From Dyadobacter sp. CECT 9275 (GTDB lineage Bacteria > Bacteroidota > Bacteroidia > Cytophagales > Spirosomataceae), in contig NZ_CAJRAF010000002.1 in assembly GCF_907164905.1 (NCBI RefSeq), positions 3,100,001 through 3,164,000 of the forward strand: 64,000 bases of DNA, read 5' to 3'. Under the pieces are notes generated by a model. It made no database searches and was not told the DNA's origin. It worked only from the letters and a program-made list of their open reading frames with translations. The position numbers and the translations under genes were made by a program. Position 1 is the stretch's first letter; each line of letters opens with the position of its first letter. Shown here piece by piece: positions 38,401 to 47,589 of this stretch.

Positions 38401-39359
38401 TTATCAGAGTTTGAACTATCTTTTTGGAGCGTATTATAAATGATGTTATAATCCGCAACGTTCATGTCTTCTTTGTGCAGGATCACCGATTTCTGACCCG
38501 ATTCCACAATCACCTCGATATCATCCGGTGAAATAGTCGAATCACGCTCGAGTAATACCTCATTACGCTGGATGGAAACGACCTCACCGGTATCTTCATC
38601 CACGAAATCCTCCGTCCAGGTACGTAGCACCCTGGCAGCCAGACGACGGCCCACTGCCTTTTTCAGGTTGGACGGAGTTGCAGCGATTTCTTCGGACAGA
38701 CCGAAAAGATCGAGTATATCTTTGTCTGAACCAAAACCGATGGCTCTCAAAAGGGTAGTAACAGGGAATTTCTTTTTACGGTCAATGTAAGCATACATCA
38801 CATTATTCACGTCGGTTGAGAATTCAATCCATGAACCCTTAAACGGAATAATACGCGCCGAATATAGTTTCGACCCGTTGGTGTGCTTGCTCATTGAGAA
38901 GAATACGCCTGGTGAGCGGTGCAGCTGAGAAACAATTACACGCTCGGCACCATTGATCACAAATGACCCACGCTCGGTCATATAAGGAATATTCCCCAGG
39001 AATACCTCCTGCTCAATGGTTTCAAATTCTTCGTGATCGGCATCGTTACAGATTAACCGCAACTTCGCCTTTAAAGGAACCGCATAAGTCAGTCCCCGGT
39101 CGATGGATTCATCGACGGAATACTTTGGTGGTTCAAGTAAATAATCGATAAACTCAAGCACGAAATTGTCGCGTGAGTCAGCAATTGGAAAGTTTTCAGC
39201 GAAAACTTTGTACAATCCTTCACCTGAACGGTCTTCTACTGATGTATCAAGACTAAAGAAATCCCGGAATGATTGTACCTGGATTCCCAGCAAGTCAGGA
39301 TAATCAATAACGGGATTGATCCTGGAGAAATTTTTTCTGGTTTTTTTTTGAGTAGCCAA
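35499..39359 (-). CDS. rpoB: DNA-directed RNA polymerase beta subunit
   Basis: 1286 residues. The rifampicin-binding region reads [20 protein letters not shown] then [17 protein letters not shown], with the Ser, Asp, His and Ser positions that confer sensitivity in their wild-type state. Further landmarks are [34 protein letters not shown], the [14 protein letters not shown] motif and the C-terminal [14 protein letters not shown]. It forms the catalytic centre with beta'. A 344-base leader with a hairpin separates it from rplL, leaving room for partial termination between ribosomal protein and polymerase genes. Confidence 0.99.
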   Translation of the reverse strand: MATQKKTRKNFSRINPVIDYPDLLGIQVQSFRDFFSLDTSVEDRSGEGLYKVFAENFPIADSRDNFVLEFIDYLLEPPKYSVDESIDRGLTYAVPLKAKLRLICNDADHEEFETIEQEVFLGNIPYMTERGSFVINGAERVIVSQLHRSPGVFFSMSKHTNGSKLYSARIIPFKGSWIEFSTDVNNVMYAYIDRKKKFPVTTLLRAIGFGSDKDILDLFGLSEEIAATPSNLKKAVGRRLAARVLRTWTEDFVDEDTGEVVSIQRNEVLLERDSTISPDDIEVIVESGQKSVILHKEDMNVADYNIIYNTLQKDSSNSDKEAVEQIYRQLRNAEAPDEQTARDVIQSLFFSDKRYDLGDVGRYRINKKLGSDTSLDVRVLTTGDIVSIVKYLIGLINAKAVVDDIDHLSNRRVRTVGEQLYAQFGVGLARMARTIKERMNVRDNEDFKPVDLINARTLSSVINSFFGTNQLSQFMDQTNPLAEITHKRRMSALGPGGLSRERAGFEVRDVHYTHYGRLCTIETPEGPNIGLISSLCVFAKVNGMGFIETPYRVIDGAGKLTEDIIYMTAEEEDSKYIAQANASVDESGNFTVEKIKTRFEGDFPMVDPSQASYMDVAANQIVSVAASLIPFLEHDDANRALMGSNMQRQGVPLLRPQAPIVGTGLEKRVAMDSRALIVAEGDGEIEYVDATKIVVKYYRTDEERLVSFIEDSVSYDLVKFRRTNQDTCLNLQPMVLKGQKVSKGEALCQGYGTEGGELALGRNLMVAFMPWQGYNFEDAIVISEKVVRDDIFTSIHIEEFELEVRDTKRGEEELTAEIPNVSEETVKNLDENGIVQVGTEVKEGDILIGKITPKGESDPTPEEKLLRAIFGDKAGDVKDASKKAPPSMKGVVIDTKLFSRPTKEERAKHKDELRLLMKKYSRDLTALRGRVIDKLVQLVDGKTSQGVKHKFGDELISKGMKFGIRNISENLFPANNPYRDESQYAVAEEVNLIGDVLTDNWTEDADTNVQVSLVLKNYLNARSELMGRFKRDRFALEVGDELPAGIVKLAKVYIAKKRKLKVGDKMAGRHGNKGVVARIVRDEDMPFLEDGTPVDIVLNPLGVPSRMNIGQIYETILAWAGLKLGRRYATPIFDGATEAEVAAELKEAGLPAWGRTYLYNGLSGEQFDQPVTVGLMYMMKLGHLVDDKMHARSIGPYSLITQQPLGGKAQFGGQRFGEMEVWALEAFGASHILQEILTVKSDDVVGRAKAYEAIVKGENLPKPNIPESFNVLVHELRGLALEITLD

Positions 39360-39703
39360 GGCTATGTCTGATTTGGGTTAACAGAACGAAAAACAAAGCG
39401 ACGGAGTAACTTATAACAACGCGCAATCGTACTAATTAGTTTAAAACCGCAATCGTATTGCCTCGTAGAACGATGAAGTTAGCTGCCCCTTTTCTTCCTT
39501 TCTACGAGTAAAGAAGTGTTTCGGGCATACTATCTGTGAAGATAAAGGCATTGCCAGACTACGGTGTGGATCTGGTTACCTGTGTTAATCCTAACGTTAA
39601 GAAGCGGAATTTGTTTGGATTATACACAAAAATAGGAAAGACCTGACTGTCCGTCAGGCCTGTTCCCGTTGTAATATGTAGGTTTGACGCTACCGTGAGG
39701 AAA
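39360..39703. other. rplL-rpoB intergenic leader
   Basis: 344 bases without a gene. Besides the attenuator hairpin near rplL it contains a 9-base inverted repeat, CTCGTAGAA (39462-39470) with TTCTACGAG (39500-39508), and two copies of CGCAATCGTA (39422 and 39448). On the minus strand this is the untranslated leader of rpoB. Confidence 0.55.
39629..39660 (-). terminator. Attenuator-like hairpin after rplL
   Basis: Stem CCTGAC/GTCAGG, extended by a wobble and a further pair, with a 5-base loop. On the minus strand it is followed by TCTTTCCTATTTTTG. It lies 44 bases after the rplL stop. In E. coli a comparable site between rplL and rpoB terminates most transcripts. Confidence 0.6.
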
Positions 39704-40090
39704 TTATTTTACCTCAACCTCAGCACCAGCTTCTTCAAGTTGTTTTTTCAAAGCTTCTGCTTCGTCTTTTGCAACACCTTCTTTAACTGGTTTTGGAGCG
39801 CCGTCAACTAGTTCTTTCGCTTCTTTCAGTCCAAGACCTGTAAGGTCTTTAACCAATTTCACAACAGCCAGCTTGCTAGCACCTGCTGATTTCAAAATTA
39901 CATCAAAAGACGTTTTTTCCTCTACTACCGGAGCATCAGCACCAGCACCACCAGCAGGACCAGCTACAACAACTGCACCAGCAGCTGCAGGCTCGATGCC
40001 ATATTCGTCTTTAAGAATTGTAGCCAATTCGTTAACTTCTTTAACCGTCAGGTTAACAAGTTGTTCCGCGAATGCTTTCAAATCTGCCAT
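39704..40090 (-). CDS. rplL: Ribosomal protein bL12 (L7/L12)
   Basis: 128 residues. It has the N-terminal dimerisation helices ([20 protein letters not shown]), the Ala/Gly-rich hinge ([20 protein letters not shown]) and the factor-binding C-terminal domain ([20 protein letters not shown], then [14 protein letters not shown]). It forms the ribosomal stalk with L10, whose gene precedes it by 90 bases. Confidence 0.98.
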   Translation of the reverse strand: MADLKAFAEQLVNLTVKEVNELATILKDEYGIEPAAAGAVVVAGPAGGAGADAPVVEEKTSFDVILKSAGASKLAVVKLVKDLTGLGLKEAKELVDGAPKPVKEGVAKDEAEALKKQLEEAGAEVEVK

Positions 40091-40180
40091 TTTATTTTTT
40101 TGATTTTGTGATTATACAATAAGAATGATTTAAGAGCTCTTACTATTTTACCCGGGAGCTCAACCTGGTTATAAAAATAC

Positions 40181-40711
40181 TTAGTCTTCTTTCTCAGATA
40201 AAGTTTTGAGAATACCAGCCAACTTGTGACCGCCGCTTGAAAGCGCGCCGATAACATTTTTGGCAGGTGATTGCAACAGTCCGATGATTTCTCCAACCAT
40301 TTCTTGTTTGGATTTCAGAGAAATCAGAACGTCAAGCTGGCTTTCGCCTACAAAAACAGAAGAGTCAACCGAAGCCGCTTTAAATTTCAGCTTGTCGCTA
40401 CCTCCTTTTTTCTTGAACTCCTTGATCAGCTGTGCAGGAACTTTACCTGACTCCGGGTGGAACATTACTCCGGAAAATCCTTTGAGTATTTCATCAAAAG
40501 CTGAATAATCCGTATCTAATGTTTCAAGTGCTTTCTTAATCAGTGTATTCTTAACAACCCGATACTCAATACCGCGTTCAAAGCAAAGGCCTCTCAGGGT
40601 ATTCACCTCGCCAACGGACATGCCATTTGCACTGGTGATGTAAAAGTATGGTGTGCTGGAGAATTTCTGACTCAGTTCGTCTATAATTACTGCTTTCTCT
40701 TCCCGTGTCAT
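40181..40711 (-). CDS. rplJ: Ribosomal protein uL10
   Basis: 176 residues from the ATG at 40711 (MTREEKAVIIDELSQKFSST). The longer frame runs back into rplA. It anchors L7/L12 dimers to the ribosome through the C-terminal helix and can repress its own operon in other bacteria. Typical segments are YFYITSANGMSVGEVNTLRG and YRVVKNTLIKKALE. The start codon follows the rplA stop by one base, so translation is likely coupled. Confidence 0.97.
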   Translation of the reverse strand: MTREEKAVIIDELSQKFSSTPYFYITSANGMSVGEVNTLRGLCFERGIEYRVVKNTLIKKALETLDTDYSAFDEILKGFSGVMFHPESGKVPAQLIKEFKKKGGSDKLKFKAASVDSSVFVGESQLDVLISLKSKQEMVGEIIGLLQSPAKNVIGALSSGGHKLAGILKTLSEKED

Positions 40712-40712
40712 A

Positions 40713-41411
40713 TTATAATCCTGGAATCGTGTTTTTGTCAATTGTAACACCCGGGCTCATCGTGCTTGACAAGTGAATGCTCTTTACGTAGGTACCCTTG
40801 GCCGATGATGGCTTCAGGCGAACCAAGGTATTGATAACCTCTGTTGCGTTCTGTGCAAGTTGTTCGCTTCCGAAGGAAACTTTTCCTACACTCGTATGAA
40901 TGATACCGGTTTTGTCAACTTTGAAGTCGATTTTACCCGCTTTCACTTCTTTCACAGCCTTAGCAACATCTGGTGTTACCGTACCTGATTTAGGGTTTGG
41001 CATCAATCCGCGAGGACCCAGTACCTTACCTAACTTACCCACTTTTGCCATTACCGATGGCATAGTGATGATCACGTCAATATCTGTCCAGCCTTGTTCT
41101 ATCTTTTGGATATACTCATCAAGACCAACATAATCTGCTCCTGCTGCTTTCGCTTCTGCTTCCTTGTCAGGAGTACACAGAACCAATACACGTACTTCCT
41201 TTCCTGTACCATGAGGCAATGTTACCACGCCACGTACCATCTGATCTGCTTTACGAGGATCAACGCCCAAACGGACATCAATATCCACGGAAGAATCAAA
41301 CTTAGTATAGGAAATTGTCTTTAGGACGTCCGCTGCCTGTTCCAGAGAATAAGCTTGTTCTGCATCGAATTTCGAAAGAGCTTCTTTTTGCTTTTTGGTC
41401 AGTTTTCCCAT
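40713..41411 (-). CDS. rplA: Ribosomal protein uL1
   Basis: 232 residues, full length. Family marks are [20 protein letters not shown], the [10 protein letters not shown] segment and [20 protein letters not shown]. It forms the mobile L1 stalk near the E site and in many bacteria represses the rplK-rplA mRNA. It lies 33 bases downstream of rplK. Confidence 0.98.
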   Translation of the reverse strand: MGKLTKKQKEALSKFDAEQAYSLEQAADVLKTISYTKFDSSVDIDVRLGVDPRKADQMVRGVVTLPHGTGKEVRVLVLCTPDKEAEAKAAGADYVGLDEYIQKIEQGWTDIDVIITMPSVMAKVGKLGKVLGPRGLMPNPKSGTVTPDVAKAVKEVKAGKIDFKVDKTGIIHTSVGKVSFGSEQLAQNATEVINTLVRLKPSSAKGTYVKSIHLSSTMSPGVTIDKNTIPGL

Positions 41412-41444
41412 GTTCTTTTTTTCTTTGGCGTATTTAAACTACGC

Positions 41445-41894
41445 TCAGTTGTTTTCTTCCCACGGGGCTTTGCCTGCTACAGTAATACCCATACTACGAG
41501 CCGTTCCCGCTATCATTTTCATAGCTGAATCAATTGTAAAGCAGTTCAGATCCGGCATTTTTGTTTCAGCGATCGTACGAACCTGATCCCATGATACGGA
41601 ACCAACTTTGATACGGTTAGGCTGAGCAGAACCTGTTTTTACTTTTGATGCCTCTAGAAGCAAAATTGCGGCCGGGGGGGTCTTGATGACGAAGTCAAAA
41701 GACTTATCCTTGTAATATGTAATAACTACCGGCAACACCACACCCATTTTATCCTGGGTACGGCCATTGAATTGCTTGCAAAACTCCATGATATTCAAAC
41801 CCTTGGAACCCAATGCAGGTCCAATTGGAGGTGAAGGATTGGCTTGGCCCCCTTTCACCTGAAGCTTGACGTATCCGCCTATTTCTTTTGCCAT
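41445..41894 (-). CDS. rplK: Ribosomal protein uL11
   Basis: 149 residues. The N-terminal domain ([20 protein letters not shown]) binds thiopeptides in other species, and the C-terminal domain ends [20 protein letters not shown]. It forms the base of the L7/L12 stalk. A 78-base leader with a 7-base inverted repeat (41926-41932/41961-41967) separates it from nusG. Confidence 0.98.
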   Translation of the reverse strand: MAKEIGGYVKLQVKGGQANPSPPIGPALGSKGLNIMEFCKQFNGRTQDKMGVVLPVVITYYKDKSFDFVIKTPPAAILLLEASKVKTGSAQPNRIKVGSVSWDQVRTIAETKMPDLNCFTIDSAMKMIAGTARSMGITVAGKAPWEENN

Positions 41895-41925
41895 TGTTTT
41901 GGAATTTGTCGAATCATCGAATGAT

Positions 41926-41967
41926 TTAACGGCTCACATGCAAGTGGAAGCTTACCCTGCCCGTTAA
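41926..41967 (-). other. Leader hairpin upstream of rplK
   Basis: Inverted repeat TTAACGG/CCGTTAA enclosing 28 bases in the rplK leader. The position is that of the L1-binding leader of other bacteria, but I cannot show the L1 site in the loop. Confidence 0.35.
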
Positions 41968-41972
41968 TTCGT

Positions 41973-42527
41973 TCAACTATCTTTTTCTACTTGTGCGTAA
42001 CTGAGTTCCACGGGTGTATTACGCCCGAATATTTTTACAACTACATTGAGTTTTTTCTTCTCATCAAATACCTCTTCCACCAAGCCGATAAATCCGCTGA
42101 ACGGACCATCTACCACCTTCACGGTCTCTCCCTTGATGAATGACAGGCTTGGCGCTTCTTCCTGCTGGTCAGCCTCGTCGAACTTACCCAGTATCCTGTT
42201 AATCTCCGATTGACGGAGCGGCACCGGAACTTTGGAATTTCCTTCCGCATTGCCCAAAAAGCCAATTACACCCGGAATACTTGTAATAATATGCAGCACC
42301 TCTCCTTTGGACAAATCAGCCGAGATAATGATATACCCTGGGAAGAAATTTTTTTCCCTCACTCTCTTCTTTCCGTTGCGCATTTCATAAATCTTCTCCG
42401 AGGGGATCAGAATCTGCGGAACGAATTCATTGAGCTTTTGCCGGGTTATTTCATTTTCAATGTAAGACTTGATTTTCTTCTCTTGTCCAGACACCGCTCT
42501 TAATACAAACCAATTTAGACCACTCAT
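41973..42527 (-). CDS. nusG: Transcription elongation/antitermination factor NusG
   Basis: 184 residues. The NGN domain (NWFVLRAVSGQEKKIKSYIE, then FFPGYIIISADL) is followed by a C-terminal KOW domain (FIKGETVKVVDGPFSGFIGL). It binds the polymerase clamp and links to Rho or S10. It lies 30 bases after secE, the usual order. Confidence 0.97.
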   Translation of the reverse strand: MSGLNWFVLRAVSGQEKKIKSYIENEITRQKLNEFVPQILIPSEKIYEMRNGKKRVREKNFFPGYIIISADLSKGEVLHIITSIPGVIGFLGNAEGNSKVPVPLRQSEINRILGKFDEADQQEEAPSLSFIKGETVKVVDGPFSGFIGLVEEVFDEKKKLNVVVKIFGRNTPVELSYAQVEKDS

Positions 42528-42557
42528 ACCATTCGGGGATTGCTACTAAAAATAGCC

Positions 42558-42749
42558 TTAGAAAGACTCGTAAAACACTTTGAGCGCGTTCTCAAAAACA
42601 AGATCCATCACTCCTACCACTAAGGCAAAAATGAGAGAGCCAACAAGCACCAGTGTTGTATTGGCCTGAAGTTCATTGAACGGCGGCCATGTGACATGCT
42701 GGGTAATTTCTTCCCAAGACGCTTTCAGAAAAGAAGTAAATTTTTCCAT
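42558..42749 (-). CDS. secE: Preprotein translocase subunit SecE
   Basis: 63 residues from the ATG at 42749 (MEKFTSFLKASWEEITQHVT). The longer frame would run into the tRNA-Trp gene. A short amphipathic cytoplasmic helix with the WP motif (THVTWP type, here TQHVTWPPF) precedes one transmembrane span (about 31-51). This is the single-span form usual outside gammaproteobacteria. Confidence 0.95.
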   Translation of the reverse strand: MEKFTSFLKASWEEITQHVTWPPFNELQANTTLVLVGSLIFALVVGVMDLVFENALKVFYESF

Positions 42750-42767
42750 TTTTCCTTTTAACTTATG

Positions 42768-42838
42768 CACGGGTGGAGAGATTCGAACTCCCATCAACGG
42801 TTTTGGAGACCGCTATTCTACCCTTGAACTACACCCGT
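42768..42838 (-). tRNA. trnW: tRNA-Trp (CCA)
   Basis: Acceptor arms ACGGGTG/CACCCGT, anticodon stem GCGGT/ACCGT with loop CTCCAAA (anticodon CCA), and a T arm with GTTCGAATC. Length 71 bases without the CCA end. It precedes secE by 18 bases and is very likely co-transcribed with it. Confidence 0.95.
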
Positions 42839-42866
42839 ATTTCCCGCGACCCAATCTTTCGGGCTG

Positions 42867-42895
42867 CAAAGATACAATTTATTTACAAAAAACAA
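42867..42895 (-). promoter_or_regulatory. Promoter of the tRNA-Trp-secE-nusG-rpl-rpo operon
   Basis: On the minus strand a TTG (42893-42895) lies 18 bases before TATCTTTG (42867-42874). This fits the Bacteroidota -33 TTG and -7 TAnnTTTG consensus. The tRNA begins 28 bases past the -7 element. The -33 part lies inside the tuf terminator stem. Confidence 0.6.
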
Positions 42896-42923
42896 GTGCA
42901 TTCCGAAAGAAATGCACTTGTTT
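42885..42923 (-). terminator. Terminator of tuf
   Basis: Perfect 13-pair stem AAACAAGTGCATT/AATGCACTTGTTT with an 8-base loop. On the minus strand it starts 18 bases after the tuf stop and continues into a T-tract. Confidence 0.9.
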
Positions 42924-42941
42924 CATATTGTTTATCTTGAA

Positions 42942-44129
42942 TTAGTCAAGAATTTCAGTAACCTGACCAGCACCTACGGTACGTCCACCTTCACGAATCG
43001 CGAAACGAAGACCCTTTTCCATAGCGATTTTGTTGATCAGCTTCACTTCGATTGTGATGTTATCACCTGGCATAACCATTTCAACACCAGCTGGAAGTGA
43101 GATCTCGCCAGTTACGTCCGTGGTACGGAAGTAGAACTGAGGACGGTATTTGTTAAAGAATGGTGTGTGACGACCACCTTCTTCTTTCGAAAGGACGTAA
43201 ACCTCGCCTTTGAAAGCAGCGTGTGGCTTCACAGAACCTGGCTTACAGATTACCATTCCACGACGGATGTCTTCTTTGTTAATACCACGTAGCAACAAAC
43301 CAACGTTATCACCAGCTTCTCCGCGGTCAAGGATTTTACGGAACATCTCAACACCAGTTACGGTTGATTTAAGACCTTCTGCACCCATACCCAAGATATC
43401 TACAGGCTCACCAGAGTTGATCACACCACGCTCGATACGACCAGTTGCAACAGTACCACGACCAGTGATCGAGAATACGTCTTCAACAGGCATAAGGAAT
43501 GGAAGATCAGTCATACGTGGAGGAATTGGAATGTAGCTATCAACAGCATCCATCAGATCCTCGATCGTTTTAACCCATTTCTCGTCGCCATTAAGACCAC
43601 CCAAAGCAGAACCCTGGATTACTGGAATGTTGTCTCCATCATATTCGTAGAAGCTCAAAAGCTCACGAATTTCCATCTCAACAAGCTCAAGAAGTTCAGG
43701 ATCATCAACCATATCCACTTTGTTCATGAATACAACAAGCTGAGGAACACCTACCTGACGAGCAAGAAGGATGTGCTCACGAGTTTGTGGCATAGGTCCG
43801 TCAGTAGCAGCAACTACGATGATCGCACCGTCCATCTGAGCAGCACCAGTAACCATGTTCTTCACGTAATCCGCGTGACCTGGACAGTCAACGTGTGCAT
43901 AGTGACGGTTTGCTGTTGCGTATTCTACGTGAGATGTGTTAATTGTAATACCACGCTCTTTCTCTTCAGGAGCATTATCAATTGATGAGAAATCACGAAG
44001 TTGTGCCAGACCCTTTTTCGCCAACACAGTTGTGATAGCGGCAGTAAGGGTAGTTTTACCGTGGTCAACGTGCCCGATAGTACCAATATTTACGTGGGGT
44101 TTCGAGCGGTCAAACGTCTCTTTTGCCAT
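42942..44129 (-). CDS. tuf: Translation elongation factor Tu
   Basis: 395 residues. The GTPase motifs are [22 protein letters not shown] and [12 protein letters not shown]. Domains 2 and 3 follow ([20 protein letters not shown], and the C-terminal [16 protein letters not shown]). It carries aminoacyl-tRNA to the ribosome. It lies between the tRNA-Thr gene and a strong terminator. This is the only tuf in the window. Confidence 0.99.
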   Translation of the reverse strand: MAKETFDRSKPHVNIGTIGHVDHGKTTLTAAITTVLAKKGLAQLRDFSSIDNAPEEKERGITINTSHVEYATANRHYAHVDCPGHADYVKNMVTGAAQMDGAIIVVAATDGPMPQTREHILLARQVGVPQLVVFMNKVDMVDDPELLELVEMEIRELLSFYEYDGDNIPVIQGSALGGLNGDEKWVKTIEDLMDAVDSYIPIPPRMTDLPFLMPVEDVFSITGRGTVATGRIERGVINSGEPVDILGMGAEGLKSTVTGVEMFRKILDRGEAGDNVGLLLRGINKEDIRRGMVICKPGSVKPHAAFKGEVYVLSKEEGGRHTPFFNKYRPQFYFRTTDVTGEISLPAGVEMVMPGDNITIEVKLINKIAMEKGLRFAIREGGRTVGAGQVTEILD

Positions 44130-44322
44130 GACTTAAGTACGCTTAAAATTAAAAAGTTATTACGAATTTATTAAACACTCAGGATTGATTCTGTATTAGC
44201 TTACACAAGCCAAGCACTTCAAAATCAATTAACTAAATACAAGAATCAAAAATCTTTACCTGTTAACTGCCGATCATATACCAACAATTAAAAAGCAAAA
44301 AAACGTTTTACAACATTCTCTG

Positions 44323-44394
<72 letters not shown>

Positions 44395-44478
44395 AATATT
44401 TTGGTAAACAGCCAAAAGCGACCAGCGAAAGGGCTTCAAAATGAATGTTCTCGCTGATCGCTTACGGTGTTTTAATTG

Positions 44479-44551
44479 AGCGGAAGACGAGGTTCGAACT
44501 CGCGACCTATAGCTTGGAAGGCTATCGCTCTACCAGCTGAGCTACTTCCGC
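44479..44551 (-). tRNA. trnG: tRNA-Gly (TCC)
   Basis: Acceptor arms GCGGAAG/CTTCCGC, anticodon stem ATAGC/GCTAT with loop CTTCCAA (anticodon TCC), T loop GTTCGAACC. 73 bases. Confidence 0.95.
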
Positions 44552-44607
44552 AATTGTATGAGCCGTTTCCTGTCTGGTAATAAAGGAAACAAAATTGGCA
44601 CAAACTG

Positions 44608-44690
44608 TGGGGGCGGATGGATTCGAACCACCGTAGGCGTACACCAGCAGATTTACAGTCTGCCCCATTTGGCCACTCTGGTACACCCCC
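44608..44690 (-). tRNA. trnY: tRNA-Tyr (GTA)
   Basis: Acceptor arms GGGGGTG/CGCCCCC (one T-G pair), anticodon stem CAGAC-type with loop reading CTGTAAA (anticodon GTA), and the long variable arm expected of a class II tRNA. 83 bases. It is first in the tRNA-tuf transcript. Confidence 0.95.
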
Positions 44691-44743
44691 CTTTCATCAT
44701 TTCAACACCACCATGAAAACCGCTTGTTTCACTTTTGGAGCTG

Positions 44744-44774
44744 CAAAATTATGTGCATTTTTGATATTCTCAAA
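44744..44774 (-). promoter_or_regulatory. Promoter of the tRNA-Tyr-Gly-Thr-tuf transcript
   Basis: On the minus strand TTTG (44771-44774), a 19-base spacer and TAATTTTG (44744-44751) match the Bacteroidota -33/-7 consensus exactly. The tRNA-Tyr gene starts 53 bases beyond the -7 box. Confidence 0.7.
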
Positions 44775-44796
44775 CACTTTTGAAAAAAATATCTTT

Positions 44797-44837
44797 AAAA
44801 AATTTTGACCGGCGTCCAAATGTGGCTTTCCGGTCAA
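44797..44837 (-). terminator. Terminator of the sigma/anti-sigma/barrel unit
   Basis: Arms TTGACCGG/CCGGTCAA separated by 17 bases, 16 bases past the stop of the barrel gene. On the minus strand it is followed by AATTTTTTAAAG. Confidence 0.6.
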
Positions 44838-44853
44838 TTAAGGCGGTTTTTGT

Positions 44854-45948
44854 TTAAAATAATCTTATTCCAAAACTGAGCATTCTTACCGACGGACCCT
44901 TGTTATCCCGGAATAATTCGTTGGAATCGTAATTAATAAACAGATCGGGGAAGTGACGAATCCCGATTTCCGCTGCTAATCCATATCTGAAATCGTTCAT
45001 GTAAAAATCCTTATGGTCCTTCTCCACGTCTTTGCTTCCTTCCTGTTTAACTTTAGTGTATCCTCCGAGTCTGTAGCCTCCATACACTCCCGCACTGAGA
45101 TAGGATATAAAGGAACGGGAAAAGCTAAGGGTCGGCATCAGCGAGAGATTTAAATAAGGAGCCACCAATTTCGTTTTCTTGAGGTTCAATTCATTTCCAT
45201 CACTATCCTTCACGGTCTGGAATGTGACGGCGGACGCATTTTTCACCACCGTATTATTCCCTTCATACATCAGGTTATACCAGGAGAAATCTCCCCCGAA
45301 ATCAAGATGCAGCCTTGTTGTTTTGCCCCGCGCTATTGGAGTAGTGGCAACGTAACCGAGGCTCACAAAACGTGACCCAAAGGGCTTCAGATCATAATCC
45401 GCTTTATTAAAACCTGCTGTTGCCTTGTTGCTTCCATAGGTATTGAGCCCCAGGGCCATATTAAAACCTTTCCTCGGGCTCGATCCCCATGAACCCCTGC
45501 CGATATGTTTCCCTATTCTCTTATAATTTGAGTTGGTTGTGACCTCTGCTCCGTCCTCTTTCACTTCCACGCCATGGGCATCCACTCTTACCTCCGTTTC
45601 ACCATCTTTTACATGGATTCCTTTCAAACCAATGCGGACATATTCCTTATCGGTACCTTCCCTGTCCCTGAGATAATCCTTACCGTTCACTTCCTCTCTC
45701 AAAATGGTGGTATCCGTCTTAGTGCTATCCAATTTCATCTTCAGATCTCTGAGCAATGCATTCAGATCATACTTGAGTATTTTATCCAGCTCCTTTTTAT
45801 TCTCACCGTAAATGATCAGCCGGGTTTTATCCCCGAAAGTAACGATAATGGAATCCTTGTCGGTTTTGGGATATCTATCCCTGGCCCTGGCTGTGAGTAA
45901 TGACAACGACAAAAAAATTGTCAGGGTGAATTGCAGATTGATTTTCAT
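44854..45948 (-). CDS. Outer-membrane beta-barrel protein, function unknown
   Basis: 364 residues from the ATG at 45948 (MKINLQFTLTIFLSLSLLTA), which gives a signal peptide. The longer frame overlaps the preceding gene. An N-terminal charged region of about 140 residues contains an alternating segment (GIHVKDGETEVRVDAHGVEV). It is followed by amphipathic strands typical of a porin-like barrel and ends in the aromatic-terminated SFGIRLF. It follows a membrane protein gene and an ECF sigma gene and may be their target or sensor. I do not recognise a named family. Confidence 0.7.
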   Translation of the reverse strand: MKINLQFTLTIFLSLSLLTARARDRYPKTDKDSIIVTFGDKTRLIIYGENKKELDKILKYDLNALLRDLKMKLDSTKTDTTILREEVNGKDYLRDREGTDKEYVRIGLKGIHVKDGETEVRVDAHGVEVKEDGAEVTTNSNYKRIGKHIGRGSWGSSPRKGFNMALGLNTYGSNKATAGFNKADYDLKPFGSRFVSLGYVATTPIARGKTTRLHLDFGGDFSWYNLMYEGNNTVVKNASAVTFQTVKDSDGNELNLKKTKLVAPYLNLSLMPTLSFSRSFISYLSAGVYGGYRLGGYTKVKQEGSKDVEKDHKDFYMNDFRYGLAAEIGIRHFPDLFINYDSNELFRDNKGPSVRMLSFGIRLF

Positions 45949-45958
45949 GGCTATAAGA

Positions 45959-46744
45959 TTAATTATTTTTTTGCTTTTCATTGTTTTGTTTACGTCCTTC
46001 ATACCCTTCAGGGTTGCGGAGATCATCTCCGGCGCGTGCAATGATTGTTCTAGGGTTAAAACCCACCTCATTCCAGTCAACACGCTCTCCGGCCCTTGCA
46101 TTCTTTAGCTGGCGAAACACCTTGGAAAATCGGGAGACTTTCTTTTCCATATCTTCAGGCTCCTCCACTTTTACGATAATAACCCGGTTTTCCTGTTGCT
46201 TTACCAGAGCTGTCAAATCGGTTTCTTCGGTTGTGACATTTGGCTTTACCGAGGCTTCTGCTAACTGTGGCACATCCTTACTTACTTTCTCTGTAATACT
46301 TTCTTTTTCCAACACACTTACTTCCGCTTTTTCCGGTTCAGGCTCTTTAAAATCGTTTTTGACCAAAGCCTTGCTACTTTCTTTTGAGGCATATTCCACT
46401 GCTTCACTTTTAGCCTTCCAGTTCTTCTTTACAGGCTCAACTATAGCAATAACTGGCTGCGCGGCAGATATAAAATGTGTAGAATCTGCCCGATGAGGCT
46501 TGGTCTGGTTTACGGCAACCTCAGGCTGGTATGTCCGCTCCAGGGAAGTATCCGACTGATTTTGCCATACCAGATATCCCGTCATCAGCGTCATCGAAAC
46601 TCCCGCTGCGGCATACCATACCCATGCAGTACGTTTACCCTTTTTCTGACGGGCCTGAATTTTTGACCACGCATCTGCTGATGGAGTCCGCTCCAGGTTT
46701 GTCAGTTTCGTCTTAAAAAGGTCATCAACAAGATGCTTTTTCAT
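45959..46744 (-). CDS. Single-span membrane protein, probable anti-sigma factor
   Basis: 261 residues. A cytoplasmic N-terminus of about 40 residues (MKKHLVDDLFKTKLTNLERT, PSADAWSKIQ) is followed by one transmembrane span (about 41-59, VWYAAAGVSMTLMTGYLVW). A long Glu/Lys/Val-rich extracytoplasmic part ends in many Asn and Lys. Its start overlaps the ECF sigma stop by 20 bases. The layout fits an anti-sigma protein of the kind paired with ECF factors in Bacteroidota; sequence alone does not prove it. Confidence 0.65.
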   Translation of the reverse strand: MKKHLVDDLFKTKLTNLERTPSADAWSKIQARQKKGKRTAWVWYAAAGVSMTLMTGYLVWQNQSDTSLERTYQPEVAVNQTKPHRADSTHFISAAQPVIAIVEPVKKNWKAKSEAVEYASKESSKALVKNDFKEPEPEKAEVSVLEKESITEKVSKDVPQLAEASVKPNVTTEETDLTALVKQQENRVIIVKVEEPEDMEKKVSRFSKVFRQLKNARAGERVDWNEVGFNPRTIIARAGDDLRNPEGYEGRKQNNEKQKNN

Positions 46745-47315
46745 GATCTACTTTTTTTTTAAAGTCATTTTCCCATTCGCCCAGCATCTTTTGTAACAAA
46801 GCACGCGCTCTGTGCAGCTGGGATTTTGAAGTACTTTCGGTTATTCCAAGCATTTCGGCAATTTCCAGATGGGCATATCCTTCTATCGCATACAAATTAA
46901 AAACGGTACGGTATCCCACCGGAAGTGCTTCAACAAGCTTGAGCAACTCTTCTGCACGAAGGTTTTCGTCTGCAGTACTGTAATCAGGCATGTTTTCAGA
47001 TTCCTCCCGGATTGGTTCTTCGGGCACTGCTTTCTGTTTACGTAAGTACCCCAATGCCTCGTTTACCATTATTCTTCTGACCCACCCCTCGAAACTTCCT
47101 TCTCCGCTGAACTGATTAATTTTCTCAAAAACTTTTACAAATCCCTCAATCATGACATCCTCTGCGGCCATGGTATCACCAATATATCGGAAACACAATC
47201 CCAGCATCCGCGGGGAAAACTTGTCGTAAAGCAGGCGTTGCGCCTTTGCATCCTCTTTCCTGAGGGCTTTAACAAGCTGAGCTTCCTGGCTAAACAATGA
47301 TAAAATTCGACCCAT
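46725..47315 (-). CDS. RNA polymerase ECF sigma-70 factor (second)
   Basis: 196 residues. Region 2 has AEDVMIEGFVKVFEKINQF and GSFEGWVRRIMVNEALGYLR. Region 4 has LPVGYRTVFNLYAIEGYAHL and the helix-turn-helix LEIAEMLGITESTSKSQLHRAR. It is followed by an overlapping membrane protein gene and a barrel gene. Its promoter would be in the 274-base gap shared with murI, but I could not fix it. Confidence 0.92.
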   Translation of the reverse strand: MGRILSLFSQEAQLVKALRKEDAKAQRLLYDKFSPRMLGLCFRYIGDTMAAEDVMIEGFVKVFEKINQFSGEGSFEGWVRRIMVNEALGYLRKQKAVPEEPIREESENMPDYSTADENLRAEELLKLVEALPVGYRTVFNLYAIEGYAHLEIAEMLGITESTSKSQLHRARALLQKMLGEWENDFKKKVDHEKASC

Positions 47316-47545
47316 TCTGAACTGGTGGTTTCAATGACAAGATGCAGGATCATCCTACTCAGGTTGCACGTACGCTGGTATATTTCTATAAATGTTTCGG
47401 CAGGCTATGCATCCTTAAAACAAAAACGGCAATAATTAACTGTTTATCAAATCATTAAACAGCTTTATAAACTCATTCCGGAATCAAAATAAATATCAAC
47501 ATATTTTTATTAGTCATTTCAAAAAAATTATTCGGATCCATCTCT

Positions 47546-47553
47546 TAGCTTTG
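47546..47553 (+). promoter_or_regulatory. Possible -7 element of the murI promoter
   Basis: TAGCTTTG matches TAnnTTTG on the plus strand, 36 bases before the chosen murI start. No clear -33 TTG is present at the right distance, so the call is tentative. Confidence 0.35.
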
Positions 47554-47589
47554 ATACCGGTTTATATTGTCTCAATAAGGGTTATTAAA

